Shown: positions 1 through 10,010 of the stretch, piece by piece
Position numbering within the stretch: the first letter of the stretch is position 1
How the letters are laid out: every line of letters begins with the position of its first letter
Source: Erpobdella octoculata
Lineage: Eukaryota > Annelida > Clitellata > Hirudinida > Erpobdellidae
Direction of reading: 5' to 3'
Length of the DNA: 64,000 nt
Assembly: GCA_963978895.1 (NCBI GenBank)
Contig: OZ022242.1
Coordinates: forward strand, 26,153,424-26,217,423
Program-made: the position numbers and the translations under genes
Notes under the pieces: generated by a model
Databases searched by the model: none
What the model was told of the DNA's origin: nothing
What the model saw: the letters and a program-made list of their open reading frames with translations, nothing else

Positions 1-1100
1 AGGACAACCTTGCATCTACCTATAGGTTTCACCTGTGTTTGGTTCCACATCACTAGAACTGATCCTGTAAGTCGAATGCTATCTGACTTGACGGAGCGTT
101 CGTTAATCAGATTAACCGAGGCCAAGCTGTCAATCTGCATTTTCACGGGTCTTCCTTGGACGTGCATCTCAGCATAAATGGCTTTGCTGGTGCCTACGGC
201 ATTCACATTGTCAAACGATACGCCATAGACCCTGTCTTCATCAGATCCATCGTCAGCAGCTGCATGTACATTGTGTTTCTTGCTGCATTTCACTGCAAAG
301 TGATTTTTTCCTCTGCATATACGGCATGTCTGACCCCAGGCTGGGCAGTTATCCCTGGTCATCTGGTGTTTACGTCCGCAGAACCTGCAGTCACCGCCCG
401 AGCGGCTCATAGCAGCTTCGCCCAGTCTATATGCATTGCTGGGTTTTACTTCTGTTTTCTCATTGTGATTTCTGTCACGAAAGTTCTTGTGTGTTGTTAC
501 CTTGTGCACTGTGTCTGCACTCGCCATGGTCTTCAGCCTTGTGTCGGTTGCCTCCGCTGCTCTGCAGATGTCGATACACCTGTGCAATGTCAGTTCTCGT
601 GTCTGAAGTAGTTTTTTTCGGACGGCTGTGTCCCGAATACCGACAACGATCCTGTCGCGCAACAATGTGTCTTTCAAGCAATCACAAAAATTACACGTCT
701 TCTCCAACGTGCGCAGCTGCGTAACGTACGTATCAATGCTCTCGTCCTGTTGTATGCACGAATTGAAAACATAACGCTCGTATGTCTCGTTGACTTCACC
801 GATGATGATTTCGTCAAATTTTCTAATCACCATGTCGATCGTTTGTTCTTTGTCATCAGTGAACTGAAATGCGTTGTACAGCTTAAGCGATTCTTTTCCG
901 ATACACGACAGGAACAAGGCAACTTGATAGCGATTGTCCGCCGAGTCAAGACGTGCGACGATCTGGAAGTTTTTCCACTGCTGCTTGAACAACCCCCAGT
1001 TCTCTGATCTTAATTCCGCAGGTTCCAACGCTAACGCTGATGGCGGAGATATTCCAGGTAAAAACATTGGCTGTACTGCTGCAATATTGTGGTCGGCCAT
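1..1100 (-). CDS. Ty3/Gypsy gag-protease polyprotein, partial (runs off the left edge)
   Basis: The frame is open from an ATG at complement 1098-1100 to the window edge, about 366 codons without a stop. The first ~230 residues resemble the gag of K02A2.6-like Gypsy elements (YERYVFNSC near residue 105, then RDRIVVGI and CRAAE). Two zinc knuckles follow from about Cys238 (CRFCGRKH, then CRICRGKNHFAVKC), which in this family bind the element RNA. A retropepsin domain starts near residue 310 with MQIDSLASVNLI around Asp324. The catalytic motif is odd: DSLA instead of the usual DSGA or DTGA. RT, RNase H and integrase would lie to the left, outside the window. The LTR and primer-binding site just upstream support an element inserted as a unit. 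Gag and protease identity is sure; whether the protease works is doubtful. Confidence 0.88.
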   Translation of the reverse strand, partial: MADHNIAAVQPMFLPGISPPSALALEPAELRSENWGLFKQQWKNFQIVARLDSADNRYQVALFLSCIGKESLKLYNAFQFTDDKEQTIDMVIRKFDEIIIGEVNETYERYVFNSCIQQDESIDTYVTQLRTLEKTCNFCDCLKDTLLRDRIVVGIRDTAVRKKLLQTRELTLHRCIDICRAAEATDTRLKTMASADTVHKVTTHKNFRDRNHNEKTEVKPSNAYRLGEAAMSRSGGDCRFCGRKHQMTRDNCPAWGQTCRICRGKNHFAVKCSKKHNVHAAADDGSDEDRVYGVSFDNVNAVGTSKAIYAEMHVQGRPVKMQIDSLASVNLINERSVKSDSIRLTGSVLVMWNQTQVKPIGRCKVV

Positions 1101-1208
1101 TTCAGATAAAAAATGTAACGAGATAGTTGATACAGTAATATCGCTCAGCACGACTCAGTTAAACTTCACCGAAATCCGAGTAATCCTTGTTATAAGCGTT
1201 AGTTCAGA

Positions 1209-1220
1209 CCGCTGCCACCA
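1209..1220 (-). promoter_or_regulatory. Gypsy primer-binding site
   Basis: On the minus strand TGGTGGCAGCGG begins directly after the LTR ending ACA. It starts with TGG, complementary to the CCA end of a tRNA, as expected for minus-strand priming in Ty3/Gypsy elements. Which tRNA is used is not determined. Confidence 0.7.
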
Positions 1221-1393
1221 TGTTTCAATACTGGTATATACTTTAAACTAGCGTAAAACAGAATAAGGATATAAACGTCATTTATTGAAAACCATACGTT
1301 CACTCGGTCAAACTCCACGTCAGCAACAACAGCAAGCAAAGACACACCACAGCCTAGATATAATACAACAGCGTGCATACAATATAAACCACA
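1221..1393 (-). repeat. Gypsy 5' LTR (173 bp)
   Basis: Read on the minus strand the segment starts TGTGG and ends GAAACA, giving the expected TGT...ACA termini. It holds a CAATAAA polyadenylation-like signal, sits just upstream of the primer-binding site and gag ATG, and breaks the Copia RT frame at its outer edge. The 3' LTR lies outside the window. The outer flank reads CAATA, a possible 5-bp target duplication that cannot be checked here. Confidence 0.75.
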
Positions 1394-3752
1394 TATTGTA
1401 ACATCTTGGTCTCTTTGAAATTGAATTCCAAGATAATACTTTAGATTTCCAAGATCTTTTAAAACAAGAACTTTATTCATTTGGTGTTCAAATTCTTCAA
1501 TCATTGATAAATCAGTTGTCGCCACAATAAGATCATCAACGTGAATGGATAAGTATATTAACTTTTTGTTATCTCTTTTAAAATATAGACATGGATCATT
1601 CTCGCTTTTGTTGTAACTCTGATTACTGAGAATTTCATGAAGTTTCTTGTTCCATTCATTGGCTCCTTGTTTCAGTCCGTACAAATTCTTTGAAAGTTTG
1701 CATACCAGATCGTTGTTACCGAAAGGTGCAGGTTGCTTCATGTAAACTTCATGAGACAGATTGGCATTAAGGTAAGCTGATTGTACATCATAATGCTTAA
1801 CAATCATTTTCTTCTGACCAGCTATAGTTAATAATGCTCGAAGTGTAGTTGTCCTAGCAACCGGTGCAAAAACTTCATCGAAACTATCACCATATTTCTG
1901 AGAATAACCTTGAGCAACTAAACGAGCTTTATATTTGACGACATTTTCATTTTCATCAGTTTTTATTTTGTATACCCATTTACTTCCGATGGCTGTTTTA
2001 TTCTCGGGTAAATCTGTCAAAATCCAGGTTTTATTCAATTCTAAACATCTGAGTTCTTCTTTCATTGCTGCAATCCACTGTTGAGCTTCTGTACATGATA
2101 CAGCTTCTTCATAGGTTCTGGGTACAATCGGGTTAACTGTCACTTTGTTGATAACCTCAAACCTCTTTGGTGGTTTCCCTTTGTTAGGTCGTTAAGATCT
2201 TCTGAGTTCTACTTGCTGTTTTGGTGTTAACTGAATAGCTGTATTGTCTTTATTCAATTCGATTTCATTACTTTGAATCGTTGCTTCATCATGATCCACA
2301 AAATCATCTTCAAGTGATAATTCAACAAAATTTTCTTCACTAGCAAGATCAGAATTAAGTCTCTGTTCAGTTCTGGTTTGATTTGAATGGGGTTCTCCTT
2401 CAATGAAAATGACATCTTTACTGATGGTGATTTTGTCTGTTTCTGAATCAAGCAAACGGTAACCTTTTGTCCCTTCCTCGTAGCCAACAAAAATTAACTT
2501 TCTTGCTTTATCACTTAACATTTGTCTTTTATTTGCAGGAATTGAAACATAAGCTTTGCAACCAAACTTTCTGATGTAACTCAAATCGGGTTTCTTTTCA
2601 TTCCACATCTGGTAGGGTGTTTCTTCACGTCCTGTCACTGGGAGCCTGTTTTGCATGTGGTTGGCTGTAGTTACTGCTTCTCCCCAATATCTGTCAGGTA
2701 AATCAGAATCAATCAGCATGCTTCTCACCATTTCGACTAAGTATCGATTTTTCCTTTCAGCACAACCATTCTGTTGAGGTGTGTAGGGATTTGTCAGTTG
2801 AGTCTGAATGCCTTCATTCTTTAAAAACATCTTTAGTTCATCTCCTGTGTATTCACCTCCTCTGTCTGATCTGATTATCTTTGGAGTTTTTCTGAATTTT
2901 GTTTGAACATACTTGACATATTCTTTAATTTTTGATGACACTTCAGATTTGTATTTCAACAAATAAACTTCTGTGTATCTACTGTAGTCGTCAATCATAG
3001 TCATGAAGTATCTGTTGCCACTGGGTGTTGAGGTAGACATTGGTCCACAGACATCAGTGTGTATCAAGTCAAGCACATCATCTGTTTTGGATTCAGATTT
3101 CTTTGGAATAGGCTTTCTACTCATTTTTGCTTTGATACAAGTTTCACAAATTTCTGAAATTTCACAAGGTTTTATATGGAAATTCACTGCAGAATCATGA
3201 GCAAGAGTCTTGATGGCATTAGTATCTCTATGACCCAACCTGTTGTGCCAGAGATGTATGCATTCTGTAGGCATGTTATTGCAAGTAACTCTGAATGTCT
3301 TTTGGGTTGTGATGAATTCATAGAGGCCTTTTTCTTCAACTGCATGTAACATAATTTCACCATCTCTTATTACATGACATGTGTTTCCTTTGAAATGTAC
3401 TTCAAATCCAAAACTAGTTAGCTTCTTTACAGATATCAAATTTCCTTTTAATTCTGGAACAAACAACACATCTAATAACTTTATTTTCAAACCGAGATTT
3501 CCATCAGGACTAAAATTCTGTAAGTACCCATAACCAATACCAGATGATGTTAATTTACCCCCATCAGCCTGAACCACTTCAACCTTCAGCCTTTTGTCCA
3601 TGTGTGATGTAGCACCTGAATCTATATACCACGAATTGATGATATTAGCTGTACGTGCTATTGAACAAACATCATAACCTTGTTGAAAATTTCTTTTATC
3701 ATTAACTTGAGTAAAATGTTTCACAGCTTTTACTTTATGTTCAGGAGGTACA
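1394..3752 (-). pseudogene. Copia pol: protease, integrase and reverse transcriptase
   Basis: The minus frame is open through about 3752-1394 except for one TAA at 2192-2194; codons on both sides are in the same frame, so it is a single nonsense change. Domains in order: aspartic protease (DSGATSHM near the start), a GAG-pre-integrase zinc region (HRLGHR, then CETC), an integrase core (HTDVCGP, then RSDRGGEY and PQQNGCAERKNR), and the Copia-type RT (WVYKIKTDENENVVKYKARL, then QGYSQKYG). The RT catalytic box reads HVDDLIV. The frame leaves Copia sequence at about 1394, where the Gypsy LTR begins, before RNase H. The copy is dead through truncation, nonsense and two insertions in gag. Confidence 0.88.
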
Positions 3753-4433
3753 TGAAGTTAGCAACGAAATCGGCAACGAACGCTATTTTGGACACAAAAA
3801 GTAGATTATAGACAAAAATAAATTTGTCCGAGCCAAAAGTTTAATTGATTCCAATAATATATGTAATAGTAATATATGTGCTTAATCCAAATGTAAAAAA
3901 AAAATTATAAAAAAAAAAGTTTTTTAGGCGTGATACGGCTATAACCGAGGGCCGTCGATTTTTTCGGATGGCCTCAAAATACCGGAAATAAATATGGAAA
4001 AAATATAAATAATTTTTTCCGATGGCTTATATTTTGGAATTTAGTTGTAAATAATATTCTGAATTCAAATATGTAAAAAGATATTTTATAAAAAAAGTTC
4101 TTTAGGTGCTAGACGCTATTGACCGTTTCCCTTATACACCGAATTCCGCATCGGAATTTCCATTGTAATTAGAAAGTAAAACTAAATAAATTTGTCCGAG
4201 TCAAAAGTTTAATTGATTTCAATAGTAATTTATGTGCTCAATACAATTGTAAAAAAATTTTTTTAAATAGAAATAGTTTTTTAGGCGTGATACGGCTATA
4301 ACCGAGGGCCGTCGATTTTTTCGGATGGCCTCAAAATACCGGAAATAAATATGGAAAAAATATAAATAATTTTTTCCGATGGCTTATATTTTGGAATTTA
4401 GTTGTAAATAATATTCTGAATTCAAATATGTTG
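3753..4433. repeat. Insertion A in Copia gag-pol: short element with a tandem internal duplication
   Basis: Copia coding sequence stops at 4433 and resumes at 3752. One end (3753 onward) starts GAAGTTAGCAACG, the terminal motif also found at both ends of insertion B. The interior is a near-perfect direct duplication of about 250 bp (3815-4073 and 4184-4432), starting AAATAAATTTGTCCGAG and ending GAATTCAAATATG, with a period of about 360-370 bp. No coding capacity. The second end does not show the terminal motif; the only shared flank I see is CAT. Class uncertain. Confidence 0.6.
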
Positions 4434-4852
4434 CTTCTTCTTCCATTCTATATATTTTCTACAGTCTTTTTTGATGTGATTTGGCTTTTTACAAAAGAAA
4501 CATGTCAAGGTTGATCTTCCTGTTGATACGTTTGGTTGGTTCTCACGAGTAGCATGTACATTCATCGCCTGTTGTTCCTGATGTTCTGTTACTGAGGTAG
4601 TCATTTCTGTTCGTCTCTTATATTCTTCTAAGAGTTTATTCTTGACAAGCTCTTGAGTCAGGTCTTCCTCAGGTCGAGTTTCAAGGGCAGTGATTAATGT
4701 TCCATAACTATCAGGCAAACTACTTAGAAATAATGCAACAGTTAAATGTTCAGCAAATGATTCACCGAGTGATGACAACTGGTCGATCAAATCTTCCATT
4801 TTTGCCAGATGTTGCTCCATATTTCCAGTTTCTGTCAACTTTAAGGTGAATG
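4434..4852 (-). pseudogene. Copia gag, C-terminal part with zinc knuckle
   Basis: This minus-strand segment encodes LTETGNMEQHLAKMEDL, then LSSLGESFAEH and a CCHC knuckle of the form CFFCKKPNHIKKDC, followed by a lysine-rich tail. That is the usual second half of Copia gag (UBN2 plus zf-CCHC). The CCHC knuckle binds RNA in this family. It is cut from its N-terminal half by insertion B and from pol by insertion A, so it is a fragment of one gene, not a gene of its own. Confidence 0.85.
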
Positions 4853-5602
4853 AAGTTAGCAACGAAGCGGGAAACGATGTCTATTTTCACTCCAAATCGC
4901 CACAAATTAATTGAATAAAAAATAAACTAAAATTGTCCGCCTTTTCAAACAAATGTTTTCTTTTAGAAAAATATCAGCTTGATTAAACAGTGCAAAAATT
5001 ATTTTGAAATATTTATTGACACTTTGTGCAAAATGCTTTCCATGACTTGACCTTACAAATATGTTACTGACACAGCCAATCAGAAAAAAATTAATCAAAA
5101 AAATAATAAAATTATCCGCCTTTTCAAACAAATGTATTCTTATATCAAATTTAACGTAGAACTCAAATATCTAATTACATTTTACACTTTCCTAGTGACA
5201 AAAAATAATAAACGTCATTTACAGAAATGCTTCCGCTTTCAATCGATCCGAATCGCCACAAATTAATTAAACAAAAAATAAACTAAAATTGTCCGCTCCT
5301 TCAAACAACTGTTTTCTTGTAGAGAAATATAAGCTTGATTGAACAGTGCAAAAATTATTTTTAAATATTTATTGACACTTTGTGAAAAATGCCTTCCACG
5401 ACTTGACCTTACAAATATGTTACCGACACAGCCAATCAGAAACAACTTGATCAAAAAAATAATAAAATTATCCGTCCCTTCAAACAAATGTATTCTTATA
5501 GCAAATTTAACGTAGAATTCAAATATCTAATTACATTTTACACTTTCCTAGTGACAAATAATAATTGCCGGAAATCGTTGCCCGAAACGTTGCTAACTTC
5601 CT
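4853..5602. repeat. Insertion B in Copia gag: MITE-like, GAAGTTAGCAACG termini, internal tandem duplication
   Basis: The segment begins GAAGTTAGCAACG on the plus strand and ends with its reverse complement, so it has inverted termini; a second block (GGGAAACGATG against CCGGAAATCGTTGCCCG) extends the similarity. Inside, 4907-5131 and 5263-5487 are diverged direct duplicates about 356 bp apart. Copia residues GLKL sit on both sides of the insert (TTAAAGTTG at each junction), so a 9-bp target duplication is possible. Non-coding; transposase family unknown. Confidence 0.68.
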
Positions 5603-5935
5603 GGAGCTCAACTTTAACCCACAAAGTTTCTTTAACAAATTAACTTTATTCGATAATGTAGACTTTTCATGATATTTCTTTAGAGCATCCCACGTTTCTT
5701 TAGCAGTTGTTAACTTCCGGATGAGATTCAGCTGATTGTCTTCTACAAGTAAACCGATCGTGGCTCTAGCTTTATGGTCCTTCAATTGCCATGCGGTGTT
5801 TGTGGGATTCGGCGAGTCTTCACTAATGGTATCCCACAAATCTTCTTTAGTCAACAAAAGTTCGATCTTAAACTTCCAAGTTTGATAATTATGATTATTT
5901 AGTTTTGTAATTCTCGAAGCTGTACTTTCAGTCAT
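5603..5935 (-). pseudogene. Copia gag, N-terminal part
   Basis: Starts at ATG complement 5933-5935 (MTESTASRITKLNNHNYQTW), a typical Copia gag start in which a short leader is followed by NYxxW. It continues through KDHKARATIGLLV and TAKETWDALKKYH, the conserved DUF4219/UBN2 core, and breaks at LKKLCGLKL where insertion B begins. The start is favoured by the fit to the family and by its distance of about 110 bp downstream of the primer-binding site. Confidence 0.87.
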
Positions 5936-6045
5936 TATTAAATTCAGTTTAACTTACGCTCGAAAAAAAAAATACCCGGATGAGCGATGACGAATACCTT
6001 AGAAAACTGACTTAACGACTATCTTTATCGCAATTTACACGTATA

Positions 6046-6060
6046 CTGGGTCCATAACCT
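6046..6060 (-). promoter_or_regulatory. Copia primer-binding site, initiator-tRNA type
   Basis: Directly after the LTR the minus strand reads GGTTATGGACCCAG. It closely matches the GGTTATGGGCCCAG class used by Drosophila copia, which primes from an internal cut of initiator methionine tRNA. Position and sequence agree. Confidence 0.7.
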
Positions 6061-6221
6061 GTTAGATTATGAAAAACAAATTGCGAAGTTTATTATTATC
6101 AAACTTAATCGAATAAAATGTTACGAGCACAGAGCAGGCAATGGCGTCGAACAATCAAACATCGGAAGAAGGAGCAAAGAACTAATTAACATAAAAGACA
6201 ATAAATCGTTGTAATCCAACA
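6060..6221 (-). repeat. Copia 5' LTR (162 bp)
   Basis: On the minus strand it starts TGTTGGATTA and ends TAATCTAACA, a near-perfect 10-bp inverted terminal pair. It abuts the primer-binding site at 6060 and hAT coding sequence at 6222. The adjoining TGCCT could be one side of a 5-bp target duplication whose partner is off-window. Confidence 0.8.
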
Positions 6222-6225
6222 TGCC

Positions 6226-8446
6226 TAAAGTGGATAAAACTCTAAGTACGTCGAAATGCAGCAAATCAAACTTGAAAACTCATCTGAAGGTAAGATTCAT
6301 TTGTATTTGTTATCGATGACTAAAATGAAAAAACACACTTAATTTGGTTATATTTTAGATAGTTATAATCACAAAGTACTAAAATGAAAACATAGTAAAT
6401 TAGTTGAGCTTTTGTAGCAAGTGTTATGATTTATGATATATTACTAAGTACTTTTGATGACGAATTGTAACTTTTTTGTTACTTAGCGTGTCCATCCATC
6501 GTCAATGGCCAGGTTGGAAGCTTCAAAACAATGTACAAAGAGCAACATATTGAAAACAGGACCAGCTAATAAAATTCAGTCGACACTGGACTTTAAAAAA
6601 CCAGCTGCATCTACATTACTTTCTCAAGAACAAGTGAATAGATTGATAATGAAATTTGTTGTCGCTGACATGCAATGTTTCAGTGTAGTGGAACAGCCTT
6701 CATTCATTGAATTAGTTACTGGATTACAGCCAGGAAGGACTGTCATGTCAAGAAAAACAGTAATGGGTAAGGCTATAAATTAAAATCTTGACTTAATTGC
6801 ATAGGGTATGTTTTATAATTTCAGTTATGGGGGGTTAAACAAATACATTCAGTAGCGCCAAAGCAACCGCTTGATATATTTGCATCCCAGTCCGGGTTTA
6901 CATGACTATTGAAACATGCAAGCAGCTTAAGCAAAATATTGAAATTTTGAAATATGCTTTAAAGTATTTTTTTAATTTTGTAGACCGACTGGAAATGCTG
7001 CATCGAGATAAAATGGAATCTTTGACGACACTGCTGACAAGGATTTCTTATCTATGTACCACTGTTGATGTATGGACCAGCCGTAATCGCAGCTACTTGG
7101 GAGTTACGTGCCACTGGATTGACCCAACATCGCTAGCCAGAAAATCTGCGGCTCTTGCTTGTTATCGTCTAATGGGATCTCATACTTACGATGTGTTAGC
7201 TGAAGCATTAGATGGTGTACACGCAAAGTTTGCTATACGTGAGAAAGTGGTTTTGACAGTAACTGACAACGGATCAAACTTTGTTAAAGCATTTAACAAA
7301 TTCAGTGATGGAAATTTTGTATCAAATTCTCAAACAATTAAAAATGCGCTGGACCAGGAAGATAGTGATGTTGCTTTCATTGAAGTAAGTCCAATTTTAG
7401 AAGATGTTACTTCATTTGACCAGGCATATATGCTGCCACCACACCAGAGATGCGGTGCACATACAATGAATTTAGTTGCTGTTAAGGATTCAGAAGTAGC
7501 TTGTGAAAATAAGTTTTATAAAAAATTAAGTAGAAGTGCTTTGGGGAAATGTTCTGGGTTGTGGAATAAAGCAAGTAGAAGTACAACAGCTGCAGAAGCA
7601 GTACATCAAGCTGTTAAATTTGCTCTTATCGTTCCAAATATAACAAGATGGAGCTCGTACTATCACGCAGTGGACAAGATTTGTGATATTGTTCGTAAGT
7701 CTTCCGAGAAAACTCTTAACAATCTTTGCAACACTTTATCTGTGACGTTATTTCGACCAATAGACGTTTCATTTATCATGGAATATAGTAAAGTGATGCA
7801 AACTGTAGCTCAAGCACTCGACATTTTACAGTCGGAAGAAAAATGCTACATGGGCATTTTGTTGCCAACAATTGTAAGTCTAAAGAAGCAGCTTCTAAAA
7901 ACACGTGAAAATTTGAAATTAGCTTCTCCGCTTGTAGATGCACTTTTATCCGGTGTCGACAAGCGATTTAAGGGATATCTTACCAGAGATGATCTTATCT
8001 TATCAAGTTTGACACATCCTCAATTTCGTCTGCGGTGGTTAGAAGATCAAGCTGCCAAAGAAAGAGCGCGACAGATTTTAATGAAAGCAATGACAGATGA
8101 AAGCGAAAGAGTTTCTCGTGTTTTGCAAAACAGTGAATCTGGACTATTAGAACATGGTTCTTGTGATGAAAGCTTTTTTTCTTTTGAAGAAAATGTAGAC
8201 AATGGCTCCACAATTCTTGCAGAAATGGACAGGTTTCTATCTGACACATCACGAGATATTGGTTGTCTTGTTCATTACCATACTGTGAAATCATTGTTTT
8301 TCCGGTATAATACTGGTATGGCATCTAGTGCTCCAGTAGAACGTTTGTTTAGTCTTGGTGGCCAAATTCTTACACCTAGACGGAATCGTCTATCTGATGA
8401 AAATTTGGAGAAGCAACTCCTACTTCGTGCTAATAATGGAATATAA
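6226..8446 (+). CDS. hAT transposase with BED zinc finger (three visible exons, 5' end cut off)
   Basis: Exon a (to 6289) encodes the second half of a BED finger (KTLSTSKCSKSNLKTHLK), then GT at 6290. Exon b (6487-6766) completes it with RVHP and ends at a GT donor (6767). Exon c (about 6984-8446) follows TTTTAATTTTGTAG and restores the frame (VM/DRLEMLH). Family landmarks: TTVDVWTS and LTVTDNGSNF around two catalytic Asp, HQRCGAHTMNL, and the C-terminal hAT dimerisation region (SSAPVERLFSLGG, then RRNRLSDENLEKQLLL). An AATAAA lies about 35 bp after the stop. No stop or shift in the visible part, so it was active recently before the Copia entered the BED exon. Function by family: DDE cut-and-paste transposase. 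Confidence 0.9.
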
Positions 8447-8589
8447 TAAACATTGTATTTTTATTAGTTATTTTGCAAAAAAATAAAATTTTTGTGTTGT
8501 ATTTACTGATTTATATTTTATATTTCTTCCAACTTTAATTCTATAGTTTCTGAACCTGTCCAAATTTTTCGATATGGCTTCGAGCACTT

Positions 8590-8764
8590 AGTGCCATGAA
8601 GTAAAGTAATAGCTGTGTAATAGTATTACATTTTGTCAGTAACTTGTAATAGTAATATATTACAAATTTTAAAAAGTAACTTGTAATAGTAGTATATTAC
8701 ATTTTTAAGCCAAGTAAATGTAATAGTAATATATTACTTTTTAGAGTAATAGTCCCCAGCACTG
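8590..8764. repeat. hAT right end: terminal inverted repeat plus subterminal motif array
   Basis: Three spaced copies of TAATAGTARTATATTAC (near 8650, 8690, 8722) and shorter versions (TAATAGTATTAC) precede the terminal GTCCCCAGCACTG. Each copy is itself nearly palindromic. Subterminal clusters like this are where hAT transposases bind in studied families; binding here is inferred. Confidence 0.65.
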
Positions 8765-10010
8765 TTCAGGACAGAAAGCAAGCGATAGAAAGCGAGAGAG
8801 TTGTGAAGAGCGCACAATTGTCACAGCAAGGCGACTGGACCAGATGGGAGGAGACAGTTCAGCGGTCTCTGTCATGGGAAGATATATGGCGCTATGCTCC
8901 AGTGCGGCTATCGTTCCTCGTTAGATCGATGTATGATCAGCTGCCAACAGCCAGCAATTTAAAGAAATGGAAATTAATTGAGAACGACGAGTGTCAGCTC
9001 TGCGGTCAGTCGCAGTCATTGATTCATATTCTTTCCTCCTGCTCCTATTCCCTTTCTCATGGTAGATACACGTGGCGCCACAACCTTGTTCTCCAAAAGC
9101 TGCTGGGATTTGTAAAAGAGGCCTGCCGAAAAGCCAACTCAATGGAGGTGAAACCTAGGAGGAGGATTTATTTTTTGAGAGAGGGATTGCCGCAGCTAAA
9201 TCGCCCAAAGAGAACCCTCACGGAAGGAGAGAATGTTTTCCATGCGGCGAACGACTGGAGGGTCTCTGCCGATCTGAAAACGGAAAAGTGCTTCCCAGTT
9301 TCAATAAAGGAAAGTGGAAAAAGGCCAGACATAGTTGTTTTTTCGAGTCTGGCCAAGACATTTCTTCTCATCGAGTTGACAGTGCCTTGGGAAAGCAACA
9401 TGGAGGCCAGTAACATCATGAAGTTGGAAAAATACAGAGAATTGGTGTTGGATTTGGAAGCAAATGGCTCAAGAGCTGAGCTTTTTGCTGTTGAAGTCGG
9501 AGCACGTGGTTTGGTTGGTAAATCTTTGCTAAAGTTGCTGCGGGCCCTGGGAATGTCTAACAGAGAGCGGACCCGTGCAATTAAACAGATTTCTGAAGCA
9601 GCAGAATCGGCTTCATTCTGGATTTGGTCTCAAAGAGAGAAAAAAGAAGATTTTCCAAATTTAGAAGCCGCTCTCTCCGCTCCGCAAGAATAGAATTGCT
9701 TCGTCTTTGTTTACGTGGCGATATTAAGTACCGCTACGAAAGCGAAGCCGTTATGTCGTCGAAGGTTTTCTCACTTGAATAGTCTGAATTTCTTTAACGT
9801 CGCGAGTTTATTTGCATGATAAATATCTGCCACGATGCAAGGAATGATAGAAATTCGATGTCGGAAAAGAACAAAGACATTTTCTGCCGGAGGACGTTCG
9901 TCCGTCGAACGTGGCTCGCCCCCCTTAGAACGTCAAGAAATTAAAGAGCCGAAACGTTTGCTCGAGGGGGGGTTTTCTTCTGATGACCTCCACAGAAAAG
10001 CTCTTCAGGA
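8765..10010 (+). mobile_element. RLE-type LINE copy A1, 3' part
   Basis: About 98% identical by eye to 60015-61260 (copy A2). The 5' part was displaced by the hAT insertion. It holds the C-terminal coding region (8767-9693), a 3' UTR of ~315 bp with AGAGCCGAAACG and TTCTTCTGATGACCTCC near its end, and stops at a short CA run (10011 onward). Confidence 0.88.
8767..9693 (+). CDS. RLE LINE ORF, C-terminal zinc knuckle and restriction-like endonuclease (partial)
   Basis: Open frame of 309 codons, entered mid-protein after the hAT junction. It carries a CCHC-like knuckle (CQLCGQSQSLIHILSSC), a basic stretch (KPRRRIYFLREG), and the restriction-like endonuclease signature: PDIVVFSS followed by LLIELTVPWES, matching the PD...(D/E)xK-like fold that R2-group LINEs use to nick the target. 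It ends LEAALSAPQE*. Unlike A2 it has no internal stop here, so A1 is the better-preserved version of this domain. Assignment to R2, Hero or NeSL within the RLE group is not settled. Confidence 0.85.
   Translation, partial: QDRKQAIESERVVKSAQLSQQGDWTRWEETVQRSLSWEDIWRYAPVRLSFLVRSMYDQLPTASNLKKWKLIENDECQLCGQSQSLIHILSSCSYSLSHGRYTWRHNLVLQKLLGFVKEACRKANSMEVKPRRRIYFLREGLPQLNRPKRTLTEGENVFHAANDWRVSADLKTEKCFPVSIKESGKRPDIVVFSSLAKTFLLIELTVPWESNMEASNIMKLEKYRELVLDLEANGSRAELFAVEVGARGLVGKSLLKLLRALGMSNRERTRAIKQISEAAESASFWIWSQREKKEDFPNLEAALSAPQE

Larger units (their letters stand above)
1394..6221 (-). mobile_element. Ty1/Copia LTR retrotransposon, 5' LTR to mid RT, interrupted
   Basis: In minus-strand order: 5' LTR (6221-6060), primer-binding site, gag N-terminus, insertion B, gag C-terminus with zinc knuckle, insertion A, then protease, integrase and RT up to 1394, where the Gypsy LTR cuts in. 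The rest of RT, RNase H and the 3' LTR must lie beyond the Gypsy, left of the window. The Copia is itself inserted in the BED-finger exon of the hAT gene that starts at 6222. The domain order protease-integrase-RT is diagnostic of Copia rather than Gypsy. Confidence 0.9.
6222..8764 (+). mobile_element. hAT DNA transposon, right part
   Basis: Contains the spliced transposase (below) and ends at 8764 in a right terminal repeat which, read inward, begins CAGTGCTGGGGAC, a normal hAT terminus. Sequence to the right (TTCAGGACAGAAAGC) matches the second RLE LINE copy near 60019 without a gap, so this hAT was inserted in that LINE. Its left end lies beyond the Copia and Gypsy insertions. Confidence 0.85.

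Noticed and set aside
156..1251. Plus-strand frames in the first 1.2 kb
   Set aside because: They are antisense to the clearly conserved Gypsy gag-protease on the minus strand.
4907..5487. Two similar 74-codon frames starting MFE, as a duplicated small gene
   Set aside because: They are the two copies of a DNA tandem duplication inside a MITE-like insertion; differences are mostly amino-acid changing, with no sign of coding constraint.
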